From assembly GCF_004193775.1 (NCBI RefSeq), contig NC_041011.1, forward strand, positions 41,175,167-41,239,166: a DNA stretch of 64,000 nucleotides. The letters are read 5' to 3'. The notes beneath the pieces are model-generated. The model was not told the origin of the DNA. It saw only the letters and a program-made list of their open reading frames with translations, and did not search any database. The stretch is from Glycine soja (lineage: Eukaryota > Streptophyta > Magnoliopsida > Fabales > Fabaceae). Each line of letters starts with the position of its first letter. Positions within the stretch are counted from its first letter, which is position 1. A program made the translations under genes and the position numbers. This document shows positions 1 to 12,452 of this stretch, in pieces.

Positions 1-568
1 TTTTTAATTATATTTTTTACTCACTTTAGGTTCCATTTAAAAACTCTAGTCAGCTCAACTTCGCACTCTGGCCGCAAAATATACTTCACAATTCACAGTT
101 GGATTATTTAATATTTTTTTCTTATGTCTGTGCTGTCGATCTCTCTCTTTCCTGGTTGATGTAAAGAAATGTTAAACGTACAAACTTTAGTCAACGGTTT
201 CAATATGAATATTCTCCACCCACTCCTTCCAACAAAGTTTTTTTTACAGAAGAAATCAGGATCATTAGATTGTTATGTAATTGATTAATCACGAGCTTTG
301 ATGTATAGGACCCGAGAGTTACCATACATTTTTTATATATAATTATATTCTTCATATATAAATATTTCTGTTATTTATTCATTTTTTATACACTAACAAT
401 AAAAATCATTTCATCCCAATTAATATTAAAAGAAAAACTTTTGTTTTGTTCGAGCAACTCTAACGTAGTTGCTGTTGAATCTTAAAAGTTTAAGTAATTT
501 TAGAATACCAGTATTAGAGTAAATGAGTTCTAACAGAAGTTATTTATATAAACAACTATAATCAAGGT
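1..568. other. AT-rich intergenic DNA, no gene seen
   Basis: No coding region, RNA gene or clear repeat is visible. The sequence is AT-rich and ends at the AAGGT target site (564-568) of the copia element that follows. Confidence 0.6.
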
Positions 569-808
569 TGTTGGATAGAAATAATTCAGATAATTAGTTA
601 GCTAGTTTTATCATTAATATGTTAGTTAGTGGTTGTTATAACAGAATTAGTTGAAGAACTATATAGAGCAATACTGGATAATACATAAAATAGAATGTGA
701 ATGTGAATCAGATTGTTACAAAGAAAAATTCTCTTTTTCTCTTTTCTTCCTCGTGTGATTGCTTCATGTTAGTGTGTGAAGATATAACTGAGATTCTCAG
801 TTCTAACA
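569..808 (+). repeat. 5' LTR of the copia element
   Basis: This terminal repeat of 240 bp begins TGTTGG and ends TTCTAACA. It matches the 3' LTR at 5005-5248 with about 20 visible differences, including small indels near its 3' end. Confidence 0.95.
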
Positions 809-809
809 G

Positions 810-822
810 TGGTATCAAGAGC
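810..822 (+). other. Primer binding site of the copia element
   Basis: TGGTATCAAGAGC lies one base after the 5' LTR. It is the usual plant copia primer site complementary to the 3' end of initiator methionine tRNA, with a single extra A relative to TGGTATCAGAGC. Confidence 0.85.
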
Positions 823-958
823 AAGGATTCGTGGGTCTGTTTCTGTGTGAATCAACCTGCGAAAGGTGGGACTTGTGATTGAAGCAATCAAAGGCGATTC
901 TGTGTGAATTCACGTTTTTTGAGGAAGATGAATTCGAGCAGAGGAAGAACCTTGAGCT

Positions 959-3900
959 ATGACGAGCAATGGAGTTCCGATGAACAACCTCCCAGTTCTT
1001 GGTGAAAAGAATTTCGATCGATGGCATGTTCAGATGAAAGCTCTTATGGGTTTTCAAGATGTATATGAGATTGTTACGAGCGGGTATCAAGAACCCAGTG
1101 CCAGTGCTACTAAAACCCAGTGATCTACCTACAAAGATTTCAAGAAAAAGGACTGCAAAGCCTTATTCCTAATTCACCAGTGTGTAAATGATGCCAACTT
1201 TGAGAAAATTGCAAATGCCACAACCTCGAAGGAAGCATAGGACATTCTTGTAAAGAGTCATGAAGGTGCAGAAAAGATAAAGAAGGTAAAACTTCAGACA
1301 TTGAGAAGATGGTATGAGCTTCTTGCAATGGAGGAGATTGAATCAGTAGCTGAGTATTTCACAAAGATTCTCACACTCACCAACCAGATGAAGTGATGTG
1401 GAGAACAGATTAAGGAACAATTAGTGATTGAAAAGGTGCTCAGAACATTGATATCAAAGTTTGATCACATTGTGGTGGCCATTGAAGAATCAAAGGATCT
1501 CACATCCTTCAAGCTTGAAGAACTACAAAGTTCACTTGAAGCACATAAGCAAAGATTAAGAGAAAGGAATCCTGAGAAGCACAATGATCAAGCCTTACAA
1601 GCCCAAACAAGTAGAAAATTTGACAAGCAAGGAGACAAATCCAAAAAGAACAAAGGAAAGTGGCGTGATGAGAAGTGGAGAAAGACTGAAGATTCAAAAT
1701 GTGGTGATTCTGGATCATCTTCACAGAAAGCTGTGTCAAATCCAAGAAGCCAATTCTCAGGGAAAAAGAAATGGGTCGACAAGAAGAAGGTGCAGTGTTA
1801 CAACTGCAGGAACTTTGGCCATTTTGCAGCTGATTGTAGATTCAGTAGAGGATTTCAAGTGAAAGGTGAAGAAGCAAGGTTGGCACAAGATGAGAATCCA
1901 AAAGATGATCATTATCAGCTAACGGTTACCACCAAAAATGATCTTCAGTGTGCTAACTTCTGGTACCTAGACACTGGTTGCTCAAACCATATGTCAGGAA
2001 GAAGATAATGGTTCACAACACTTGATGAGACTTCCAAGAGCACAATGAAATTCGCAAATCACAACTCAATTACAGTAGAAGGGATAAAGAGTGTGATGAT
2101 TCAAAGAAAAGATGGAAAGAAAGCATGCATCTCAAATGTCTTATATGTTCCCAAGATGAAGAGCAATTTACTCAGCCTTGGACAATTGCTTGAAAAGGGT
2201 TACACAATGGAGATGAAGGACAACATGCTGAAAGTTTTTGATAAAGACAAGAAGAGTGTCCTAAAAGCTCCATTCTCGGCTAACAAAACATTTAGAATTG
2301 AAATTCAGATTAGTCATCAGAAGTGTATGCAATCCACCATAGAAATTGAAACTTGGCTATGGCACAAGAGGTATGGCCATCTAAATTTTAAAAGTTTAGA
2401 GCTACTAAATAGAAAAGGCTTAGTAACAGGTCTACCAAACATTAGAGTTCCTGAGAAGCTATGTGATGAATGCCTAATAGGCAAGCAAGCTAGAAATTCT
2501 TTTGTTTCAAGCATACCTACAAAAACTGTTAAACCACTTGAAGTTGTGTATACTGATGTGTGTGGTCCTTTTAAGGAGGAGTCTCTTGGTGGAAACAGGT
2601 GTTTTGTAACCTTCATTGATGATCTCACTAGAAAGGTGTGGATTTATCCTATTAAGAAGAAGAGTGATATGTTTGATACTTTTCAGATTTGGAAAACTCT
2701 GGTCGAAAAACAATGTGAGTCCAAATTGAAAGTGCTAAGGTCAGATGGTGGAGGATAATACATGTCAAATGAATTCAAATCCTATTGCACTAAGGAGGGG
2801 ATTGAACATGAGGTTATAACTCCCTACACTCCACAACACAATGGCACAGCTGAAAAGGAGAATAGAACCATCCTCAACCTGGCAAGGAGCATGCTAAAGA
2901 CAAAGAACCTGCCAAAGAAATTATGGGTTGAGGCTGTTTCAACATCTGTGCATCTCCTGAATAGATGTCCAACAAAGAGATTAGAAGACAAGACACCAAA
3001 AGAAGTTTGGTCAGGCGCTAGACCAAATGTGAGTCATCTTAAAATCTTTGGATCTATATGCTATAAGCATGTTCCAGACGCAATAAGGAGAAAATTGGAT
3101 GACAGGAGTGAGAAACTCATATTTCTTGGCTACCACTTTACTGGTGCATACAGGGTTTTTAATCCTCAAACTCAAAAACTAATGTTGAGTAGAGACTTGA
3201 AGTTTGATGAGGGTCAATCCTGGAATTGGAGTGAGAAGCAAGGCACATCTGAATTGAGAACTAGATATGAAGGTCTACACACTGATGAAGAAACAAAAGA
3301 TAGTGTTGTTCATGATGAAGCGGCATCAACAAGACCTCAGAGACATAGACAAGCCCCTGCAAGGCTGGATGATTATGAGATATTCCCAGATTCTTCAATT
3401 ACAACTGATGGTGACTTTGTCCATATGGCCTTACTTGCTATGATGGAACCTATTAGTGTGGAAGAGGCTTTGAAGCACTCACATTGGGTTGAAGCAATGG
3501 AAGAAGAGCTGAGGTCTATTAAGAGGAACAAGACATGGAGTCTCACAAAGCTACCAACAGGAAAGAAAGCTATAGTAGTAAAATGGATCTTTAAAACTAA
3601 GTTGAATTCTAAAGGAGAAGTAACAAAGTTCAAAGCCAGACTAGTTGCAAAGGGACTTCTTCAGAGGCAAGGTTTGGATTATGACGAAGTGTTTGCTCCT
3701 GTTGCTAGGTTGGAGACAGTGAGACTTGTAATAGAAATAACTAGCTACAATTGTTGGGAAGTACACCAAATGGATGTAAAATCTGCATTTCTTAATGGCT
3801 CACTAGAAGAAGAAGTCTTTGTCACTCAACCACTAGGGTTTGTGATAAAAGGCAAAGAAAGAGAGGTGTACAAGCTTCATAAGGCCTTGTATGGTTTGAA

Positions 3901-4992
3901 ATAGGCTCCCAGAGCCTGGAACAAGAGAATAGATACTTTTCTCTTACAAGTTGGATTCATGAGATGCACTATTGAATATGGTGTGTATGTTAAAAGAGAA
4001 AGTCTTTCAGACATCCTCATAGTGTGTTTATATGTGGACGACTTGTTGATAACAGGAAAAGATTTCAATACTATCTCGACATTTAAGCAAGAGATGAAAT
4101 CTGAATTTGAAATGTCAGATCTTAGAGAATTATCATATTTTCTGGGCATAGAGTTCAAGAGGACAAAGGCTGGGATTTTTATGCACCAAAGCAAATACAC
4201 AACTGATGTTCTAAAGAGGTTTCAAATGTTTGACTGCAACTCAGTTTCAACTCCTGTTGAAACTAGTGTTGTGCTGGATCAATCAGGGTTGAAACAATTG
4301 GTGGATAAGATTGTGTTCAGACAAATGGTAGGCTCCTTGAGGTACATATGCAATACCAGACCAAATGTAGCATATGGAGTTGGCTTGGTGAGTAGATTCT
4401 TGAAAGCACCACAACAAGGTCATTTGAATGCAGTGAAAAGGCTACTGAGGTACTTGAAAGGGACTATTGGTTTTGGTTTACTGTTTCCTACAAACTTGAG
4501 TAGCAATTCTTGTGAGATGACTGGCTTCTCAGATGCTGATTGGTGTGGGGTAAAACTGATAGAAAGAGTACCACATGGTATTTGTTTCAGTTTGGGAATG
4601 CAGCTATCAATTGGTGTTCAAAGAAGCAATATGTTGTGGCCTTATCGTCATGTGAGGCCGAATACATAACTGCCAGCATGAGTGCTTGTCAAGCAATATG
4701 GTTAGAAGCTTTGCTGACTGAGTTGAAGGTAAAATCTGAGAATGGAATGTTGTTGATGGTAGATAACAAGTCTGCTATAAGCCTTGCAAAGAATCCTGTT
4801 GCTCATGGAAGGAGCAAGCATATTGAGACTAGATTTTACTACTTAAGAGATCAAGTGTACAATGGAAGATTGAGGTTGGATTTTTGCACATCTGCAGATC
4901 AACTTGCAGACATTTTGACAAAATCTTTGAAGAAGGAGAGGTTTGAATATCTGAGGAGGAAGATGGGACTTAAAAGCTCTAACGAAATCTAA
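959..4992 (+). pseudogene. Decayed copia gag-pol polyprotein
   Basis: A single reading frame starting at ATG 959 encodes in order: copia gag; a zinc knuckle C-x2-C-x4-H-x4-C (about 1795-1836); protease DTGCSNHM (about 1969-1992); the pre-integrase H/C zinc module; an integrase core (TDVCGPF, SDGGG, then [10 protein letters not shown]); RT ([11 protein letters not shown] and YVDDLLITG); and RNase H (SDADW, CEAEYITA, LADILTK). The frame is interrupted by stops near 1121, 1239, 1396, 2006, 2756 and 3902 and by a one-base loss near 4545-4550, after which coding continues in another frame to 4992. Several stops fall where the family has Trp or Gln, which suggests C-to-T or G-to-A decay. The flanking domains read well, so the protein died after insertion. 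Confidence 0.95.
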
Positions 4993-5004
4993 ATTAAGGA
5001 GGAG
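4991..5004 (+). other. Polypurine tract of the copia element
   Basis: A purine-rich run ending AAGGAGGAG lies directly before the 3' LTR at 5005, in the position used to prime plus-strand DNA. Confidence 0.8.
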
Positions 5005-5248
5005 TGTTGCATAGAAATAATTCAGATAATTAGTTAGCTAGTTCTATCATTAGTATGTTAGTTAGTGGTTGTTATAACAAAATTAGTTGAAGAACTATAT
5101 ATAGCAATACTGTGTAATACATAAAATAGAATGTGAATGTGAATCAGATTGTTACAAAGAAAAATTCTCTTTCTCTCTTCTCTTCCTCGTGTGATTATTT
5201 CATGTTAGTGTGTGAAGGCATCACTGAAAATTTCTGTCAATTCTAACA
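5005..5248 (+). repeat. 3' LTR of the copia element
   Basis: This is the second terminal repeat (244 bp), beginning TGTTGC and ending TTCTAACA, followed directly by the AAGGT target duplication. Confidence 0.95.
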
Positions 5249-5253
5249 AAGGT

Positions 5254-6034
5254 TACTTAACTATAAAAAAATAACAATTCAAGTCAAACTTAGAGTCTGA
5301 GATCCCATAAAAATAACTTAAGAACTAAAATTTAATACTATCATCAAAATGAAAATTAGTGATTGTTCTTTAATTTTATAAAATACTCACTAGTTAAAAA
5401 TCCATAATGAGACAATTGATGCTTCAATATACATTCAGGTTAGGTTGTATATGCCCATAAAAAAAATTCAGGTTGTGTACATCACTATTAGTTGTTTTGC
5501 TTAATTAGACAACTAATTATGTTTTTGAGTTGTTGCTCCCTCAAATCCTTTGAGGAAAGCACGAGATCACTAATGACTTGCTGGAAAGTCCTTCAGATTC
5601 TAAGAATTTATTAACCTGAATCTCATGGATGTATCCAATTCAAGTTCAAGCAAATTGTTTGGATACTCAATGCAAGAACCTTAGGCTAGCTTTTTAAGAC
5701 AAAATGAACTTACATGATGTATCTATTTTTTATTTATTTTGTTTATAGTGTTTGTATATTTTTTAAATTAAAATATAATTAACAGTTTAATATATAATTT
5801 ATTTAAAAATATATAAATTAAAATATAAAAAAATGGTGCATTAGATTACTCGCAGGTTTTCCCATATCTAATAAAACTCAACCGGAAATGGAATGATTAT
5901 TACAATTTTAAGCATGTCTCTTTTAAATCTAAACATACCCTTTTTTTAGTGGGACGGCAACGAGTAAATCCAAACTTGTTTGTAACCCACTCTTTTGTCA
6001 TTAATCCTAATACAGTACGCTTACCGGATCTGAA

Positions 6035-6038
<4 letters not shown>
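5254..6038. other. AT-rich intergenic DNA
   Basis: No gene or clear element is visible between the copia element and the AT microsatellite. Short open frames here carry no recognisable domain. Confidence 0.5.

Positions 6039-6090
<52 letters not shown>
6039..6090. repeat. (AT)26 microsatellite
   Basis: A perfect AT dinucleotide run of about 52 bp. Open frames crossing it on both strands read as alternating Ile-Tyr and are not genes. Confidence 0.95.
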
Positions 6091-6092
<2 letters not shown>

Positions 6093-6659
6093 AATACAGC
6101 CACCCTTATCTTATTTTCAATATTTTTTATAGAAAAAATTATTTCTTTGTCCTTATCTAATTTTCAAGCAAAGTGATTGAATATAAACACAATTAGGAAA
6201 CCAAGTAATTAACCTTTTGCTTCATTAGTAAGTAAAAAGCTTGTGTACAAGCTAGAATTCATCTGTTCGCAATAAGTAGTACCGCTAATTAATCAATGAA
6301 AAGTTTGTTAAACATCTCAGTACGTTGATAACGAAATTATATGGAGTCTGATGATTTCGCATTTGTAAACATAATATATTTGGTTTGATACAAAGTAATG
6401 ATAAAAGATCAAATTGAAATCTAAAAAATATAAGGGAAATTTTGTGCCAGGTAATCAGTCCAACTAGACATTTAATGATTAGTACGTTTGTAATAGTTAT
6501 ATAGAGTCAACTAATTTTATAAACATTGTTTTTTCTTTAAAGGCAAATATTTTACTTTTCATTTCAGATATCATTTGCATTTGTTTCATATAAAAGAAAA
6601 TAGTGTCATTTTGCATTTATTGATCATTTGAGCTATATAGCTATTAATATAACAATGAA

Positions 6660-7538
6660 TTAAATAGTCATCATCCTCATGAACTCTTCATAATTAACTC
6701 GACCATCACCATCCAAATCAGCGACTCTGATCATATGCTCCAGCTCTTCTTCTGTGACCTTCACTCCAATATTTCTCATCACAGATAACAACTGTACATA
6801 AAAATCAATTTTATATATATATATATAGGTGTGTGTGTGTGTGTAACATTAATTACACTAACGTTTATGGTCAAACAAATTAATTGAGATGCTTGCGTAA
6901 GAAGTTAACTGAACCTCTGTGGGTGATATGTAACCATCTTGATCCTTGTCAAACAGTTTGAAAGCTTCTTTTAATTCCTCTTCTGCTTCACTTTGCTTCT
7001 CGATCGATCCATACACATAATGCATTATTAGCATCCATTTTCAGCATTATAATACGATCATTTATAATTGAATTAAATATATTTCTTGATCCATACGCAC
7101 CTTCATTTTTCTGGCCATGAGATTCAAGAACTGCCCAAATTCTATGGTTCCGCTGCCATCCATATCCACTTCATTCATCATGATTTGCAACTCTTCCTTC
7201 CTAGGATTATTTTGATTCAGTGTTCTAAGTGCACTAGCTAATTCCTCCATGGTTATGCAGCCTTTTTTTAAATTTACATTACGTAGCATATATTACATAA
7301 GAAATAGTGAAATACACATGTCATTTCTATAGAAAGACTGAAGAGAACATATTCAAGGACAAAACAAGCAAGCACAAGAGAAAAAAAAACAATGACAGAG
7401 AAAATTAATCCAATTATTAAAAAAAAAAAAAAGAAGCATGCAAGGTAAAAAGAGATACACACCGTCTCCATCTCTATCAAAAAGACAGAAGGCTTCTAGA
7501 AACTCAACAATCAAATCTTCACTCAGCACCTCCTTCAT
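6660..7538 (-). CDS. Calmodulin-like protein (CML8/CML11 type), 149 aa, four exons
   Basis: A calcium sensor with four EF hands. The minus-strand exons are 7463-7538, 7101-7261, 6915-6995 and 6660-6791, all with GT-AG junctions. They join in phase to 450 nt (149 codons plus stop), exactly the length of calmodulin. EF loops lie at residues 21-32 (starts DRDGDG), 58-69 (starts DMDGSG), 95-106 (starts DKDQDG) and 131-142 (starts DLDGDG). Loop 2 ends in Gln69 where calmodulin has Glu, so that site may bind Ca2+ weakly. The [10 protein letters not shown] linker and the overall alignment are calmodulin-like, but the sequence is too divergent to be calmodulin itself. The intron after the first EF-hand loop begins (phase 1) is shared with plant calmodulin genes. 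Intron 3 contains a TA/GT microsatellite. A TATA box sits about 110 bp upstream. Family assignment is secure; the exact CML number is not. Confidence 0.94.
6812..6844. repeat. Compound (TA)n(GT)n microsatellite in CML intron 3
   Basis: A TA run passes directly into a GT run inside the last intron of the calmodulin-like gene. It should be polymorphic in length. Confidence 0.9.
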
Positions 7539-7646
7539 ATTAACTGGTTATAGACCCACACCTAAGCACAAAAATTCGAGAGGAAAGGAGACGGAACAAT
7601 AGAGCACTGAAATGATGAAACAAAAATAAAAGCAAAGGCACGATGG

Positions 7647-7654
7647 TATTTATA
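7647..7654 (-). promoter_or_regulatory. TATA box of the calmodulin-like gene
   Basis: Read on the minus strand this is TATAAATA, about 110 bp upstream of the ATG at 7538. That predicts a short 5' leader of about 80 nt. Confidence 0.6.
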
Positions 7655-7663
7655 TGCATATAT

Positions 7664-7762
7664 GCACCAACCGTCCAAGTAAAAGGCTCAATCTATCTCA
7701 AAAATTATGAGGGAACTTCTGATTGTTATTAATTACATGCATGCACCAACCGTCCAAGTAAA
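7664..7762 (-). promoter_or_regulatory. Duplicated 20-bp promoter motif
   Basis: The 20-mer GCACCAACCGTCCAAGTAAA occurs twice in direct orientation, at 7664-7683 and 7743-7762, just upstream of the CML TATA box. It contains ACCAACC, the AC-element core bound by many plant R2R3-MYB factors. A regulatory role is inferred from the duplication and position only. Confidence 0.4.
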
Positions 7763-7799
7763 TGCCCACCGGCTAATTATTGAAAAATAATTGTACGAA

Positions 7800-10360
7800 A
7801 GTAGGAAATGAGATTAGCAAGAGTTACCTCTTAAATTGTTCTACTAGTTTAGACACTTCATATATCTATCATCTAAAACTGTAATGACCCTATAAATTCA
7901 AACAGCGTTTCACTATTTTCAGCACAATTTGGGAGTTCTCTTTGTTCCGAATCTCCAAAAGTCTTTCCATGTGACTTTTTTGTGAAGTGGTGGCATTACA
8001 CTATTGATGAAAATCTCTATGGTTTTCCTAGTTCCCACTTTCGATTCCCACTGTCTAGCGTGTAGGCGCCGGAGCCCAATTTATGTGCCATATCACTCTG
8101 CTTGTTCTTATCATGGCGCAGAAATTACACATCATGGGAAAGAAATTAATGTATATATGCTGTTTTGTTAGAATTGCGTGGAATATATAGCATGTAGTTA
8201 GTTTTGTTTCTGTAAAGTGAAAGACAGTTTTAAAAAAGAGATATAAAGTTATAGAGGAGCTAAATTCTATAAAATAATAAATGAATTGGTGGAGCTTATT
8301 AAGTTTTTTTTTTCCATATTTTTTGGTCAGGAGTACTGAGAGACGTGTGAGGATGGGATTTTAAGATGACAAGGTTTGAACTATTGCTTTTGCTGCATAT
8401 TCCTAGCCTCTACTAATTTTCAAACCTTAGATTGAGAACGAATGTCCTCTTCAATTTAAAAGGATCCAAATTCAATTTGCCCAACTTCTTCAATAGTCTT
8501 CTTTTTTTAGGTGAAACTAAATTCCGATCGAAGGCCCAAAGATTGACAAAGATGTAGGCTAAATAAAAACCCAAAACCAAAGAAAAATTGCAATACGCAA
8601 ATGGACTGGCAAAGTTTCAAATTGAAACCATTAATGCTATACTATATTTTAACCCTAAGATTCATTTATATTTGAAATTTTAATGAATGGATAAGATACC
8701 TAATTGATAATTAGTAGAAAAGGTTAAGATGCATAATTTTTTTAAGATACATGCATGTAAATACCTAACTCATACACTAGTTTATTATATTTTTTTCAAT
8801 AACACACAATATTTGTAAATTAAAATTTTCATATCACTATTTTATTTATTCTATATATAATAATGCGACTTAATTATTTAATATATAAAATATTTTATAA
8901 ATTCCATAGCGTTCATAGTTTTAGTCCTTTTTTAAATTATTTGCAGCAACGAAAATTCAAGTTACTAATTCATAAAATAAAAATAGAATAACTAAAAACT
9001 ATAATTAATATGCTTATTAATTTATTTATTTTACATTTTTTTATAAATAATAACTAAAAAAATATTTTTTTAATATATGGTTAAATTTTCAAATAACTCA
9101 CAATGATTTTTTAAAAAAATAGTAAGATATGAATTATGACATTTTTTTATCTAGAATTATGACATATATTTCATAAATATGATATTTAATCATTTTGTTT
9201 ATAAATAATACTATTCAATTTTTGTATAAATGTTACATCAATATAACATTAAATGCATACCTTATTTTACTTGCTTTTTATATATATTAAAGTGAAGAAA
9301 TAGTCAAGTATCAGTTTTGAATTTAATTTAAAATATATCGTAATTGTATCTTGATCAAAATTTACGAATTAATCTGAACCTCTTAAAATTTATAATTTAA
9401 TACAAATTTCTTTGTACTTAATTTTGGGACAATCCCAATCCTATGCTTTGTGTGGCTCACTGATTTCCATAAAGTCTCATGTCAATATTTAGCCTCACAA
9501 AGTAGCCACGTCATGTAATATCCATATTCACGAATCACAATTTGTTTGTGCCACTTCAATCTTCCTACTTGGACACACATCAATACGCACGTGAAATTGC
9601 TTTTGGTGGAACCCGTCCGGTTAAAATTGGAAAGACGCTGTGATTTGTCTACGAGAATATGGTCAAAGTCTTGTTGTTCCATCTTTCTGTCCATTGACAA
9701 AGAAAGAGATCAGAAAAAGACCGACACAGCTTCGGATGATAAAAAATAAAAATAAACCTAAAAGGAAAAGATTGTTATGGGCTCCATTGAGATCTGATAT
9801 TATATGTATAATTCAAAATCAAAAAGGATGAAAGAGTAGTTGGATGGCAAATATTCATCTATCTTACAACAAAGATGAACACATATTTTTTAGTGCAAAG
9901 AGAGGCAACTAATACTTGAACGAAGATTTTCAAGTATCTCTAAGACCGTCAATATGGCTCTCCAAGATTGACTCACACTTAAGCATTTAGTCTTCAGTCA
10001 AGAGATTCAATTTGGTGAGTTGTGAACCGTCCAACCAAGAATAACTACTATGAGTTGACTTACACTTGTCAATGGCTCAACTACTAGTGACCTATAAGCC
10101 CAAATGAACTCTATCCCACACATAAGTTGCTTAACCGACTCTAGAAAATAACCGATTATTATATTCAAGTATCTTAAGAGGATTATACTATCAAGATCAT
10201 ATCAAATACCATTAGGATATGGTAACAATGCCAAGCGTACGTCACACTGTGTCTCAAACAAACAATGCAATCGTATCTCATATGGAGTTGGCAAGACTGT
10301 AGGCCCACGTCTACAAGACCCAATGTGAGAAGGACACATATATAGGATTACCAAAGGACA
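7800..10360. other. Gene-free AT-rich DNA
   Basis: No gene, RNA or bounded element is recognised. About 9840-10360 is less AT-rich than its surroundings and may be old repeat DNA, but no LTR, TIR or protein similarity can be seen by eye. Open frames around 9480-9830 overlap on both strands and lack recognisable domains. Confidence 0.45.
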
Positions 10361-10790
10361 CTGTTAAAATATTTGGTATACATTAATATCAATCAATAAT
10401 TATCATATTATTTTTTGGTACTACCATATTGACAATTCAAGATAAGATATGAGATTATAGATAAAATTGATCATGTGAATGGTTGAGTTAATCATTAATA
10501 AATAACCTATTTGAGAGGTTCCTATCTACTACTAGGAGATTATAAATATGTTATCCTACTAAGCAAATTTACACTTATGACTGTCATTTTCTCATTCACT
10601 TTCTCTTAAAGTCCCCTAAAAAGTGGACAAAATTTCTCTCAAAAACAATCAAGTTTCTATTGTTTAGCCACGCTGATGGAGATGAATGTGAACATAGGTA
10701 TGTCTTTGACAATCTATAAGGTTTTATTGTTACACTCAACATGCTATAATTTGGATCTTTATGTGTCGATATTTTATAATTTTCCTTTAG
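10361..10790. other. Possible solo-LTR-like sequence, unproven
   Basis: The segment begins TGTTAAAATA, contains a TATA-like ATTATAAATATG at about 10539-10550 and then a pyrimidine-rich stretch, an arrangement reminiscent of an LTR U3-R. No second copy, convincing 3' end or target duplication was found, so this remains a guess. Confidence 0.2.
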
Positions 10791-11804
10791 ACACCACCTA
10801 TGAAAAATGACTTTATTATATAAATATTAACTAACTAATTTGTATATAAAATTATTAAGCATAGAGTCAAAATATTATTTCATTATAAATATATTAATTA
10901 ATTAGATTTAAATTATTGTTTAATATAAAAATTTCAAATTCATAAAATAAATATTATTTAGTAAGATATTAATTTATGAAATTATATAAAATTATTTTTA
11001 ATAATTTATAAGTAAAAAAGTATATTGTTCAACCTTAGGAATGAAGTTTTGTTAAATATATGAAGAAAGTCACCAAAAAAAAAATACTGGTAGAAAAAGT
11101 TTTTTTACTATAATAAATTAATGATTCTACTCGACTTGATTATTTTCTCATGAATGATACTTATAGTTTTTACAATTAAAAAATAATTATTTAATTTATT
11201 GATATTATTAATAAATTCATTTTAAACTATTTTGTAATGAAAATATTTGTAATAAATTAGTTTTAATATATTTTATGATTTATTTATGAAAAATTTATAT
11301 TATTACATAAATAATAATCAACAAATATTTTTGAATATAATATTATTAAACATATAATCAAAACGCTATTTTATAATAAATATATTAACTAATTATATTT
11401 AAATTAGATTTTAGTATAAAAATTTCAACTTCATAATATCAATGTTGTTTGCTATGATATATAAGTAAAAATATTTAAAATTTCAACTTCATAACTATTT
11501 CATTAAAAAATAATTTAAAATTGTTTTCTATGAATTTTATGTAAAAATATTTTATAGGATTTGAAAGTAAAAAAAAAAAAAACCATTGAGTTTTAGGAAT
11601 TGAGCTATATTAAATAATTAGATAAAGAAATTTCCACCAATAATGGATCTATGTGACTCGAATGTGAACGATAGTTGCACTCTATATCGTTAAAAAAAAC
11701 AAAAATTAATATAATTTATTATATTATTAATGAAATAATTTAAAAATATTTTGTAATGAAAATATTTTTAATATATTTCATTATATATTCATGTAGAAAA
11801 GTTT

Positions 11805-11841
<37 letters not shown>

Positions 11842-12330
11842 CAATAAAATTTTAATATATAAAGTTATTAAAATATAATCAAAATATTATTTAATAATAA
11901 TTACTTAAAAGTAAAAAAAAAAATGAATCTTAGAAATGAAGTTGTATTAAATATTTGGAGAAAGAGACTTGTCATCCATGATGATTTTACCTAATTTAAA
12001 CATGATTGTCTCTAGTGAATGATATTTGTGATCTATTTTGTGAATATAAAATTCATAATATAAATATTATTCAACAAAATTATTTATTTATGAAATTATT
12101 TTACATTATTAATAATTAATTAATTTTTTGTAGAACTTAAAAGTAAAAAAAATGTTGAATCTTAAGGATGAAATAGTGTTAAATACTCAAAGAAAAGATA
12201 TTTATCACTCGTAATGTTCCTACCTAACTCAAGTAAAATTATCTTTGGTGAATAATAGTTCCTACCATTAAAAAAATTAAAATTAACTTAATTTAAGAAA
12301 TTATTAATGAAGTTATTTAAAATTATTTTG
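10790..12330. repeat. Diverged tandem array, units of about 230-550 bp
   Basis: A block consisting of an AAGTAAAAAA run, then a 'TTAGGAATGAAGT'-like phrase, then a 'GTGAATGATA'-like phrase recurs at about 11010-11170, 11560-11690, 11905-12040 and 12135-12270. The blocks are separated by similar AT-rich filler with repeated 'TATTAAACATATAATCAAAA' type phrases. The copies are strongly diverged and gapped, so the unit boundaries are approximate. Confidence 0.5.
11808..11837. repeat. AT microsatellite
   Basis: An uninterrupted AT run of about 30 bp within the diverged array. Confidence 0.9.
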
Positions 12331-12452
12331 TAGTAAAATATATTAAAAGTAACTCAATTTATGATATTATTGAGGAAGTAATTAAAAATTATTCTCTTCA
12401 TCTCAAAATAAGTGTCATTCTAGGTTATATTATTGATGAAATAATTAAAAAC

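Larger units (their letters stand above)
569..5248 (+). mobile_element. Ty1/copia LTR retrotransposon, full length but inactivated
   Basis: The element is bounded by two similar LTRs of about 240 bp that begin TGTTG and end CTAACA. It is flanked by perfect 5-bp target duplications, AAGGT at 564-568 and 5249-5253. The primer site (810-822) follows the 5' LTR and a purine tract (4991-5004) precedes the 3' LTR. The domain order gag, protease, integrase, RT, RNase H defines Ty1/copia, and the protein resembles Tnt1-type elements. By eye the LTRs differ at roughly 20 positions, so the insertion is much older than the gypsy element at 40.4 kb. The internal frame is broken by six nonsense codons and one frameshift, so the element cannot be autonomous. 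Confidence 0.97.

Noticed and set aside
5900..6176. Open frames on both strands rich in Ile-Tyr
   Set aside because: They are translations of the (AT)26 microsatellite.
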